Assembly (NCBI GenBank): GCA_014801225.1
Contig: JAAVEO010000001.1
Span: 37,441-101,440 of the forward strand
Direction: 5' to 3'
From: Bacteroides sp.
GTDB taxonomy: Bacteria; Bacteroidota; Bacteroidia; Bacteroidales; Muribaculaceae
DNA length: 64,000 bases
Of this stretch, positions 54,347 through 61,290 are shown piece by piece. The position numbers and the translations under genes were made by a program. A model generated the notes under the pieces. It was given only the letters and a program-made list of their open reading frames with translations. It made no database searches and was not told the origin of the DNA. Within the stretch, counting starts at the first letter, position 1; every line of letters starts with the position of its first letter.

Positions 54347-55798
54347 ATGGCGCAGAATCAGAATCTTTCTCTGGAGCAACGTACCCAGCTCCGTCTTTCC
54401 CAACAGCAGTTGCGGTTTGTTCGCCTTCTGGAGGATACGGCTCCGGAATTCGATGATGCCGTGGCCCGCGAACTCGAGGACAATCCCGCCCTCGAGGCCG
54501 CACAACCCGACTCCGACCCTATGCTGACAGCTGAGGGGGAACGATTCACGGAGACTTCCGAGCAGATGCAGAAGGCCGATTATCTTCGCACTGAGGATAT
54601 CCCTGATATGAACCGCGGCGCTTTACGCGATGAGCCGCGCGACCCTTTCTATTCGGCTTCGGATGCCTCGGAGTCGCTCTTCGATTATCTATCGCGTCAG
54701 CTCGCCGACCGCGATCTCGACCCTGCATCTCGCGCTGTGGCGGAGTATATCATCGCGAGTATCGATTCCAACGGTTATCTGCGCCGCACTCCTACCGAGC
54801 TTTCAGATGAGATGGCATTCGGACCCGGTATCGATGCCTCTCCCCGCGAGGTGGAGGAGGTGCTGGAGATTGTGCGTAGTCTCGATCCTCCGGGTGTGGG
54901 GGCTTTCGATCTCAGGGATACTCTCCTGCTCCAGCTCCGGAGGCAGCCGCAGTCGCAGACTCGCGATGACGCCATCCGTATAATCTCCGAATATTTCAAG
55001 GAGTTCTCCATGAAGCATACCCATGCGCTTATCTCCGGCTTGAAGGTAGGGAGGGAGCGCATTGACGATGCCTTGGCTCTTATCCTTACGCTCAATCCCA
55101 AACCGGGCAGCGCGTTCGAAGGGGCCGGTGCCGAACCATCGGCTATCATTCCGGATTTCATCGTCTCCGTAGATGAGGCGGGGAATATATCCATCTTGCT
55201 CAATAATCGGATACCGGAGTTGCAGGTGGAGCGGTCTTTCGAGCAGGCTGTGGCCGAGCTTACCTCGGCCAAGGGGCGAGTGAGACGCAAAGGGGCCGAA
55301 TTTATAGTCGACCGCACCAACGACGCCCGCGATTTCATCCGTATCGTGCGCCGCAGGCAGGAGACTCTCATGCGTGTAATGACGGCCATAGTGGAGTTTC
55401 AGCGCGCATATTTCCTCTCGGGAGATGTATATCAGCTTCGCCCTATGCTTATCAAGGATCTGGCGGAACGCACGGGTGAGGACATCTCTGTGATTTCACG
55501 CGCCACTAAGAATAAGTATGCCCAGACTCCTTACGGTATTCTTCCGCTCCGCTTCTTCTTCTCCGACTCAATCGGCGAGCAGGAGGGCAAAGAGGAAGGG
55601 AAGGAGGCGCTCACCAATCGCAAGGTGGAGGCCGCCATCAAAGAACTCGTAGACGCGGAATCGAAGCACAAACCGCTCAGCGACGAGAAGATTCATGAGG
55701 AATTGGCAAAAAAGGGGATAGATGTGTCGCGCCGTACGATAGCCAAATACCGCGACCGTCTCGGCATCCCTGTGGCACGTCTTCGCAAATCCCTCTGA
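54347..55798 (+). CDS. rpoN: RNA polymerase sigma-54 factor
   Basis: This 483-residue alternative sigma factor directs transcription from -24/-12 promoters with enhancer-binding ATPases. Region I is Gln/Leu-rich (LSLEQRTQLRLSQQQLRFVRLLE). The core-binding and DNA-binding regions follow, and the RpoN box reads SRRTIAKYRDRLGIP near the C-terminus, close to the consensus ARRTVAKYR. ATG at 54347 is used because it starts region I directly; the longer frame adds 23 residues with no conserved feature. Target operons cannot be read from this window. Confidence 0.95.
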   Translation: MAQNQNLSLEQRTQLRLSQQQLRFVRLLEDTAPEFDDAVARELEDNPALEAAQPDSDPMLTAEGERFTETSEQMQKADYLRTEDIPDMNRGALRDEPRDPFYSASDASESLFDYLSRQLADRDLDPASRAVAEYIIASIDSNGYLRRTPTELSDEMAFGPGIDASPREVEEVLEIVRSLDPPGVGAFDLRDTLLLQLRRQPQSQTRDDAIRIISEYFKEFSMKHTHALISGLKVGRERIDDALALILTLNPKPGSAFEGAGAEPSAIIPDFIVSVDEAGNISILLNNRIPELQVERSFEQAVAELTSAKGRVRRKGAEFIVDRTNDARDFIRIVRRRQETLMRVMTAIVEFQRAYFLSGDVYQLRPMLIKDLAERTGEDISVISRATKNKYAQTPYGILPLRFFFSDSIGEQEGKEEGKEALTNRKVEAAIKELVDAESKHKPLSDEKIHEELAKKGIDVSRRTIAKYRDRLGIPVARLRKSL

Positions 55799-55804
55799 CA
55801 TATT

Positions 55805-55836
55805 TTTGCTCCGCTCCGCGATTTTCACTAATTTTG
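55805..55836 (+). promoter_or_regulatory. Promoter of the unknown coiled-coil protein gene
   Basis: TTTG (55805-55808), 20 nt, TAATTTTG (55829-55836). The leader would be about 18 nt to the ATG at 55861. The promoter begins 7 bp after the rpoN stop, so the gene is transcribed independently. Confidence 0.82.
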
Positions 55837-55860
55837 CAAATCAGGAAAAACTTCAACATC

Positions 55861-57330
55861 ATGAAAGTATTTAAGATATTACCCGCGCTATTGGTGCTCT
55901 GCGCCGCCTTCCCCGCTTTCTCCGCCACTGATAAGGAGATGGAGGAGGCCCGCACATATACTGCCCAGGCCTATCTCCGGTATGCCAACAATGGTTCCGA
56001 CTATCTCGACAATATCTCGGTGAAGACCCTCTCCGAGCTCAAGGGGAAATTGAAAGCCAAGGAGCTTGAGAATATAAAATCTTTCGAGGCGGTGGCCGTG
56101 CCCAAGGATTATGCTTCGTGGGATAAGGCCAAGCTGACGGAGTATTGGTCAAAGACTTTCTTCGCATCCAAAGGGCTTATTGCCGAGGGATGTCATGGCG
56201 GAGCCAAAGCCCGCGTGAAGCGTAAGATCGAGGCGATGACCGTCACTGCCAATGCTTCTGCTCAGCCGAAGGAGGAGACGGCCTCCAAAGCGGATGAAAA
56301 CTCCGCCGATCCCCTCGACGGTCTTGAAGCCGACCCCAACGCAGCCGTGGCAGCCTTGACCGATGCGGCTGCTCTCCCCGATTCCCTGGAGGCCACTCAG
56401 AAGCGTCTGGAGGAAGCGATGGAGGAGGAAGCTGCCTCTCACGAGAAAGGAAATTCCTACACGTGGGTATATATAGGTATATTGATAGCTCTTGTGGCTG
56501 TAGTGATATGGCTCGTGATTTTCGCTTCGAAGGTGATGAAGCGCAATGAGGAGGAGCAGCGTGAATATGCCCCCTTATCGGGAGGTGAAGACTCTACCGC
56601 ATCAGCTCGTCTGAATGAGGCACGCGAAGAGAACAATTCACTGCGCGAACGCTTCTCGGCCACTATCGCCGGCAAAGACCGCGAACTCAGCGAAGCGCGT
56701 CAGGCTGCCGAAATCCTTCGCCGCGAAAATACCGACCTCCGTCGCGAGAATGAGGCCCACAAGGCCGAAGTGCATCGTCTCCGTGAAGATCTTGCCCGCA
56801 TAGGTGCCGAGTACAAGGCTCATCGCGAAGCTACTTCCCGCCCCGCCGCACCCGCTGAGCCGGCCTCACAGCCCTATCAAGCCGCTGCGCCCGCTCAGGC
56901 AGCTTCTACGCCTATTCAGGCAGCTCCTGTAGCGTCGCCATTACCGGGTACGCCTTCAGTCGCACCTCATCCCGTTCCCGCATCTGCACCTCAAACCGCC
57001 CCCCAGATGCCTCGCACTATCTTCCTCGGGCGCGCCAACTCCCGCGGCCTGTTCGTCCGCGCCGATCGCAAGCTCAATATCGGCCATACTCTCTTCCGTC
57101 TGGACACTACCGACGGCTTCGCCGGCACATTCCGCGTGGCCGCCGATCCTACTGTCTGGGAGATGGCGTTGCTCACACCCGTGGAATCCCTCTCCGGAGC
57201 CTGTGTAGCCCCCGACCTTGAGATGACCGCCGGCATGAACCGTATAGTCACCGAATCTCCCGGCACCGCCATCTTCGAAGACGGGTGCTGGAAAGTGATC
57301 CGAAAAGCCAAAATCCGCTACGAAGCCTGA
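55861..57330 (+). CDS. Unknown exported protein with transmembrane helix, coiled coil and Pro/Ala linker
   Basis: This protein has 489 residues from ATG 55861 with a signal peptide (to about residue 22). It has a periplasmic region with helical segments to about 190, a transmembrane helix near 202-225 (YTWVYIGILIALVAVVIWLVIFA), a cytoplasmic coiled coil (about 240-320, RERFSATIAGKDRELSEARQ), a Pro/Ala/Gln-rich linker (about 325-385) and a C-terminal domain of about 100 residues (IFLGRANSRGLFVRADRKL onward). No family is recognised. Its architecture suggests signal transfer between periplasm and cytoplasm. Confidence 0.72.
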   Translation: MKVFKILPALLVLCAAFPAFSATDKEMEEARTYTAQAYLRYANNGSDYLDNISVKTLSELKGKLKAKELENIKSFEAVAVPKDYASWDKAKLTEYWSKTFFASKGLIAEGCHGGAKARVKRKIEAMTVTANASAQPKEETASKADENSADPLDGLEADPNAAVAALTDAAALPDSLEATQKRLEEAMEEEAASHEKGNSYTWVYIGILIALVAVVIWLVIFASKVMKRNEEEQREYAPLSGGEDSTASARLNEAREENNSLRERFSATIAGKDRELSEARQAAEILRRENTDLRRENEAHKAEVHRLREDLARIGAEYKAHREATSRPAAPAEPASQPYQAAAPAQAASTPIQAAPVASPLPGTPSVAPHPVPASAPQTAPQMPRTIFLGRANSRGLFVRADRKLNIGHTLFRLDTTDGFAGTFRVAADPTVWEMALLTPVESLSGACVAPDLEMTAGMNRIVTESPGTAIFEDGCWKVIRKAKIRYEA

Positions 57331-57356
57331 CGAAACTTCAAAAATATCGATAAAAA

Positions 57357-57388
57357 TTTGCATATTCCGACAAAACAAACTAATTTTG
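57357..57388 (+). promoter_or_regulatory. Promoter of tRNA-Leu
   Basis: TTTG (57357-57360), 20 nt, TAATTTTG (57381-57388), with the tRNA beginning 12 nt further on. Confidence 0.88.
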
Positions 57389-57399
57389 CCCACTGAAAA

Positions 57400-57481
57400 G
57401 CCCGAATGGCGGAATTGGTAGACGCGTCGGTCTCAAACACCGATGGAGCAATCCGTGCCGGTTCGATCCCGGCTTCGGGTA
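57400..57481 (+). tRNA. tRNA-Leu (anticodon CAA)
   Basis: This class II tRNA has acceptor GCCCGAA/TTCGGGT (closing G-U), D-arm GGCGGAATTGGTAGACGC, anticodon loop CTCAAAC giving CAA, a long variable arm and T-arm GCCGGTTCGATCCCGGC. The discriminator is A; CCA is not encoded. It lies directly upstream of the polysaccharide locus. Confidence 0.96.
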
Positions 57482-57489
57482 CCCTGCGA

Positions 57490-57521
57490 GGGTGGAGCAA
57501 ATCTCCGGATTTGCCCCACCC
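57490..57521 (+). terminator. Terminator of tRNA-Leu
   Basis: GGGTGG-A-GCAAAT pairs with ATTTGC-C-CCACCC, with one mismatch and a 6-nt loop. A T-rich tract follows. Confidence 0.85.
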
Positions 57522-57589
57522 TTATCTCATTTTATACCCTTTCCTCGGCAAGACTCAGACTCAATTTCCCTTCCAAAATGACACAAAAA

Positions 57590-57620
57590 AATTAGTATCT
57601 CTTAGGAAGAGATACTAATT
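57590..57620 (-). terminator. Left inverted repeat doubling as a minus-strand terminator
   Basis: A 14-bp stem (AATTAGTATCTCTT with its complement, 57590-57620) has a 3-nt centre. On the minus strand it is followed by a run of seven T. It lies about 7 nt past the -7 box of the enclosed minus-strand promoter and should stop that transcript almost at once. Confidence 0.75.
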
Positions 57621-57790
57621 CTCTTGCAAAGTTAGTAATTCTTTGTAACATAGGCAAATATGAGCGTGATTTTTCTTTAAATACCCTGCAAGAAAGTGGC
57701 ATTGTTTAGCAAATCCGAAATTTTACTCTTGCTAATCCCTTAGTTTTCAGCTGTTTAGCAATCATCAATATCTCTTCCTAAGAGATACTA
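57593..57790. promoter_or_regulatory. Putative invertible promoter segment (phase switch), OFF orientation
   Basis: A 22-bp sequence at 57593-57614 recurs as its exact inverted complement at 57769-57790. The 154 bp between contain one consensus promoter, facing away from the capsule genes. This is the architecture of the invertible promoters of Bacteroides capsular polysaccharide loci: inverted repeats of about 20 bp, a spacer of 100-200 bp, and an upxY gene downstream. Each repeat is itself nearly palindromic (TATCTCTT/AAGAGATA) with a 3-bp asymmetric centre. No recombinase gene is in the window. Confidence 0.82.
57627..57658 (-). promoter_or_regulatory. Promoter inside the invertible segment, pointing leftward
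   Basis: The minus strand reads TTTG, 20 nt, TAACTTTG, an exact consensus match (plus CAAAGTTA 57627-57634 and CAAA 57655-57658). In this orientation it fires toward tRNA-Leu; inverted, it would fire toward the upxY-like gene at 57937. Confidence 0.88.
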
Positions 57791-57936
57791 CATTTTCAGG
57801 GTAGATCATCAATCAGCAATGACACCCATATTCTTACGATTTAAAAGCCGACCGACTTTTCGGTAGTTCGACAAATAGCAATTCATAATCCCCTGATTTA
57901 TCAAAGAATTGCATCTTGTCGGGCCAAGTGAGAGCT

Positions 57937-59022
57937 ATGCCTGCCACTTCCGATACCCCACATTGGTTCGTACTGAATCATATCGGCACTTCCCTGCGCG
58001 ATATGGCCCGCAAAGCCATCGACCGCTTCAACTCCTGGCAGAGCACCGACCTCGAGCTCTTCGCCCCCACATACGTAGTGCGCGAAGAAAAAGACGGAGC
58101 CTACCGGATGCGCACCGTCAACCTCACCTTCCATTACGTATTCGTACGCGGCACACTCTCCCAACTTCGTCTCCTCTGCGCACAAGACAACGGTTTCTCT
58201 TTCCTCCTCGACCGAACCAGCGCTTTCCGCTACGCTATCATCTCTGACCGGGAGATGATGAATTTCAAAAATATCGCCCGCGCCTACCACAACTGTCTCC
58301 CCTACTTCACCCTTGATGACATCGACCTCGAAGAGGGCGACCTTGTGGAAGTGATCAACGGTGCATTCCCCGGTCTCATCGGCAGATACATGCCCCATCA
58401 TCGAAGCACCTCCGGCGATATCGTGCTCCATGTCTACAACAACGTCGGCACAATAGCCTTCAACGTGAAAGCCACAGATGTGCGCGTGCTTGAGTTCTCC
58501 AACAAGACAACCCGTGCCAACGACCAGATCGACGCCTTCACACCCCATCTCCTCAAAGCCCTCCGCCATTACCATGCCGAAGAGCCCCTCCCCTCTCCGC
58601 TGCTCGCCAAACTCTCCATCTTCTGTAGCCGCATGGAGACAGCCCGGCTCAACAACCGCAAACTGAACGCAAAACTTCAGGCCCTCCTCTACACCGCCTC
58701 CACCATACTCGGCAACCGGCCCAGTGCCCACGCCGCCCGCGAACGCTACGACCACGTGAAAGCCTCTCTCACCAACCCCTGGACAATAGCCCTTATCTCC
58801 CTCCTCTTCTCCATCGCCGACAATAATCCTGTATCCTCTCTCCCCCCTCTTCCCTCCCAATCCCCGGATGCGGCAGCCGGTTTGTCGCAAGGTGAATCAA
58901 AGGCCCCCCTCTCCAAATCACAGCAGCAGATAGCCGCCGAATACGCCTACTACCTCGCTTCTCCATTACCCGAGACAGCTTCAGCCGCCGGTAATCCCCC
59001 CAAAAACTCCCTCCCGAAATGA
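57937..59022 (+). CDS. UpxY-family NusG-like transcription antiterminator
   Basis: The N-terminal 110 residues are a NusG NGN-like domain (HWFVLNHIGTSLRDMARKAIDRF ... FHYVFVRGT), followed by a KOW-like segment (LEEGDLVEVINGAFPGLIGRY). UpxY proteins act as locus-specific antiterminators for Bacteroidales capsule operons. At 361 residues it is longer than the usual 170-190: a helical extension of about 180 residues and a low-complexity tail have been added, and the tail contains repeat B (AAAGLSQGES at 58870). ATG at 57937 is preferred to TTG at 57916. It overlaps the next gene by 4 bp and lies directly after the invertible segment. Confidence 0.85.
   Translation: MPATSDTPHWFVLNHIGTSLRDMARKAIDRFNSWQSTDLELFAPTYVVREEKDGAYRMRTVNLTFHYVFVRGTLSQLRLLCAQDNGFSFLLDRTSAFRYAIISDREMMNFKNIARAYHNCLPYFTLDDIDLEEGDLVEVINGAFPGLIGRYMPHHRSTSGDIVLHVYNNVGTIAFNVKATDVRVLEFSNKTTRANDQIDAFTPHLLKALRHYHAEEPLPSPLLAKLSIFCSRMETARLNNRKLNAKLQALLYTASTILGNRPSAHAARERYDHVKASLTNPWTIALISLLFSIADNNPVSSLPPLPSQSPDAAAGLSQGESKAPLSKSQQQIAAEYAYYLASPLPETASAAGNPPKNSLPK
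58870..58900 (+). repeat. Dispersed repeat B, in frame in the upxY-like gene
   Basis: GCGGCAGCCGGTTTGTCGCA, then AGGTGAATCAA, encodes AAAGLSQGES. The same frame is used at 59535. It lies in the low-complexity tail of the protein. Confidence 0.9.
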
Positions 59023-60236
59023 CCCTCTCATCCATCCCCACCGCCGAACTCTTCAACCTCTATGACTCCCGCCGTGCTAGAGCTACCGCCCGAGCCAAAG
59101 AAGGCCGCGAACCCCTTACACTCTGGTATGAATCCCGCATAATAGAAGAACTCGCCACCCGCAAGCTCTCCCGTCTCGACCGCCGGCACCGCAAAAGCAT
59201 CCTCCTCACCCACCAATACGAACAAGCCTCTCTCGCCCTCCACCTCGATCTCCCCCTCAATATCCCAGCCCCCTCCATCTCCCCCTGTGCCGAATTGGTT
59301 CCGCATGAGAGCTTCAGCTCGAATAAAGCCCTCTCCCCCTGTGCCGGATTGGTTCCGCATGAGAGCTTCAGCTCGAATAAAGTCCTCTACCCTGTAGAGC
59401 TTCTCCATCTAATCCGCCATTACTCCTCCTACCGAGACTTCCCCACCCGCGAGCTCCTAATAGAATACACAGACCAAGCCATCACCCTCATCCTCTCCGC
59501 CCTCTCCCAAAAAGATAAAGACCTCTCCCCCACCGCGGCAGCCGGTTTGTCGCAAGGTGAATCAATCGCTCCCTCCCTCCCCGCTCCGCTAATAGAATTA
59601 GCCGCCGAGCTTACCGATCTCCACCGCCGAGGTATAATATCCATCCCCGCCGCCATCCCCGACTCCCTGCGCGAAATAGCCGCCACCTCCGACGGCCCCG
59701 CAGCCATAATCCCCCTCCTCACCATCTCCCTCCTCGACAACGCCCCCACCCTCGAGCGCAAAGCTATCCGCCTCCTCAACCGGCTCCACCGCTCCCTCCT
59801 CACCGCCCCAGAACAACCGGTAGCATCCCCCTCCTCCACGACAGCCGATTTATCACAAGTAGAATCCACCCTACTAACCAAAATCTCCCATCTCCACCTC
59901 CTCACCCTCCACGCCGACTACCTCACCCGCTTCAGCCCCCGCAAAGCCGCCCGACTCCTCCAAACCCTCTCCACCGAATTCCTCACCCTCGCCACCTCAT
60001 CCATCCCCCCCAGCTCTCCACAATCCCCAACCATCCCTCGTGCCGGATTAGTTCCGTGTGAGAGCTTCAGCTCGAATAATAATAATAAATCCCTTCCCCT
60101 ACTCCAGCTAATAGAGATCCAAAATCATCTCCTCCCCCACCAAATCCCGGTCGCCCTCACCACCCTCCTCACCACCCTCGCCCGCCTCCACCTCCCCGCT
60201 CCCCTCCTCCCCTCACCCCACAAAACCGCAATCTAA
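59019..60236 (+). CDS. Unknown protein, second gene of the polysaccharide locus, riddled with dispersed repeats
   Basis: This 405-residue protein is largely helical and rich in Leu, Ser, Pro and Arg, with no recognised domain or signal peptide. Three repeat A copies encode LVPHESFSSN, LVPHESFSSN and LVPCESFSSN; one clear repeat B encodes AAAGLSQGES, and a degenerate B encodes TTADLSQVES. All are in the same reading frame. The DNA is unusually C-rich. In Bacteroides the gene after upxY encodes UpxZ, which inhibits UpxY of other loci; the position fits, but no sequence match can be claimed. The start overlaps the upxY-like stop (ATGA). Confidence 0.7.
   Translation: MTLSSIPTAELFNLYDSRRARATARAKEGREPLTLWYESRIIEELATRKLSRLDRRHRKSILLTHQYEQASLALHLDLPLNIPAPSISPCAELVPHESFSSNKALSPCAGLVPHESFSSNKVLYPVELLHLIRHYSSYRDFPTRELLIEYTDQAITLILSALSQKDKDLSPTAAAGLSQGESIAPSLPAPLIELAAELTDLHRRGIISIPAAIPDSLREIAATSDGPAAIIPLLTISLLDNAPTLERKAIRLLNRLHRSLLTAPEQPVASPSSTTADLSQVESTLLTKISHLHLLTLHADYLTRFSPRKAARLLQTLSTEFLTLATSSIPPSSPQSPTIPRAGLVPCESFSSNNNNKSLPLLQLIEIQNHLLPHQIPVALTTLLTTLARLHLPAPLLPSPHKTAI
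59283..59390 (+). repeat. Two tandem 54-bp units carrying repeat A, in frame
   Basis: Units at 59283-59336 and 59337-59390 differ at a few bases. Each has the core TTGGTTCCGCAT, then GAGAGCTTCAGCTC, then GAATAAA. The length of 18 codons keeps the reading frame. The cores differ from the intergenic copies at CCGCAT (against CTGTGG) and at the right end. Confidence 0.9.
59535..59565 (+). repeat. Dispersed repeat B, in frame in the second locus gene
   Basis: GCGGCAGCCGGTTTGTCGCA, then AGGTGAATCAA, then TCGC. It matches the reverse-oriented intergenic copy at 11960-11989, including bases beyond the core. It encodes AAAGLSQGES. Confidence 0.88.
59839..59867 (+). repeat. Degenerate copy of repeat B, in frame
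   Basis: CGACAGCCGATTTATCACA, then AGTAGAATCC: related to repeat B at about two thirds of positions and in the same frame (TTADLSQVES). Probably an older, decayed copy. Confidence 0.55.
60049..60090 (+). repeat. Repeat A copy followed by an AAT microsatellite, in frame
   Basis: TTAGTTCCGTGT, then GAGAGCTTCAGCTC, then GAATAATAATAATAA. The trinucleotide run encodes Asn repeats; slippage here would change length by whole codons. Confidence 0.85.
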
Positions 60237-60298
60237 CCCCCAACCAATTCACTCCATACTCCTCCACTACACTTACAAATCTCAAACTATAGATACGA

Positions 60299-61273
60299 AT
60301 GTCAACAAAGGTATTAGTAACAGGCGGTGCCGGTTTTATAGGCTCCAATCTCTGTAGCCATCTGCTTGAAAACGGCTATCAGGTACGTTGTCTCGATAAC
60401 TTCGCCACCGGAAAATGGCAGAATATCATTCCACTCATTGAGCAGTTTCCCGAGACATTCGAAATGCAAGTGGGAGATATCCGCAATCTTGATGACTGCC
60501 GCAAAGCAGTAGAAGGCGTGGATTATGTAATGCATGAGGCCGCTCTCGGTTCCGTACCCCGCTCCATCAACGACCCCATCACTACTAATGATGTCAATAT
60601 CGGCGGATTTCTGAATATGCTCGTGGCATCTCGCGACGCCGGAGTGAAGAGGTTCATCTTCGCCGCATCATCCTCCACCTATGGCGATTCCAAATCGCTG
60701 CCAAAAGTAGAGGATGTTATCGGCAAGCCCCTCTCCCCCTATGCAATCACAAAATATGTAGACGAACTTTACGCTGATGTATTTGCCCGTACCTACGGAA
60801 TTGAATATATCGGCCTGAGATATTTCAACGTCTTCGGACGTCGTCAGGACCCGCATGGCGCTTACGCCGCCGTAATTCCACTCTTCGTGAAGAAATTCAT
60901 GAATCATGAGGCTCCCAATATCAATGGCGATGGTGAATACAGCCGCGACTTCACATATATCGACAATGTGATCCAGATGAATATGCTCGCCATGACCACC
61001 ACAAATCCGGAGGCAATCAACCAAATCTACAATACGGCCTTCGGAGAGCGTACTACATTGAATCAGCTCACAGGCTACCTGCGTGAATTCCTTGGAGAAA
61101 AAGATCCCGCGATAAAGGATATCGAACCCACCCACGGACCCAATCGCGCGGGAGATATACCCCATTCGCTTGCCTGTATTGATAAAGCTCGCACATTGAT
61201 GGGATATACCCCTAAATACTCTATGCGTGACGGATTGCGACAAGCAGTGGACTGGTATTGGGAAAATTTATAA
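60299..61273 (+). CDS. UDP-N-acetylglucosamine 4-epimerase (WbpP/TviC-like)
   Basis: This 324-residue extended SDR enzyme has the NAD-binding TGGAGFIGSN (8-17), catalytic Ser124-126 in FAASSSTYG and Tyr148-Lys152 in SPYAITKYVDE. The RYFNVFGRRQDPHGAYAAVIP stretch is typical of the WbpP/TviC group, which interconverts UDP-GlcNAc and UDP-GalNAc. With the next gene, a dehydrogenase of the TviB/WbpO type, it would give UDP-GalNAcA, as in Vi antigen and P. aeruginosa O6. Substrate choice is inferred. It starts 62 bp after the unknown gene. Confidence 0.9.
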   Translation: MSTKVLVTGGAGFIGSNLCSHLLENGYQVRCLDNFATGKWQNIIPLIEQFPETFEMQVGDIRNLDDCRKAVEGVDYVMHEAALGSVPRSINDPITTNDVNIGGFLNMLVASRDAGVKRFIFAASSSTYGDSKSLPKVEDVIGKPLSPYAITKYVDELYADVFARTYGIEYIGLRYFNVFGRRQDPHGAYAAVIPLFVKKFMNHEAPNINGDGEYSRDFTYIDNVIQMNMLAMTTTNPEAINQIYNTAFGERTTLNQLTGYLREFLGEKDPAIKDIEPTHGPNRAGDIPHSLACIDKARTLMGYTPKYSMRDGLRQAVDWYWENL

Positions 61274-61290
61274 TTAATATCACTTTTACA

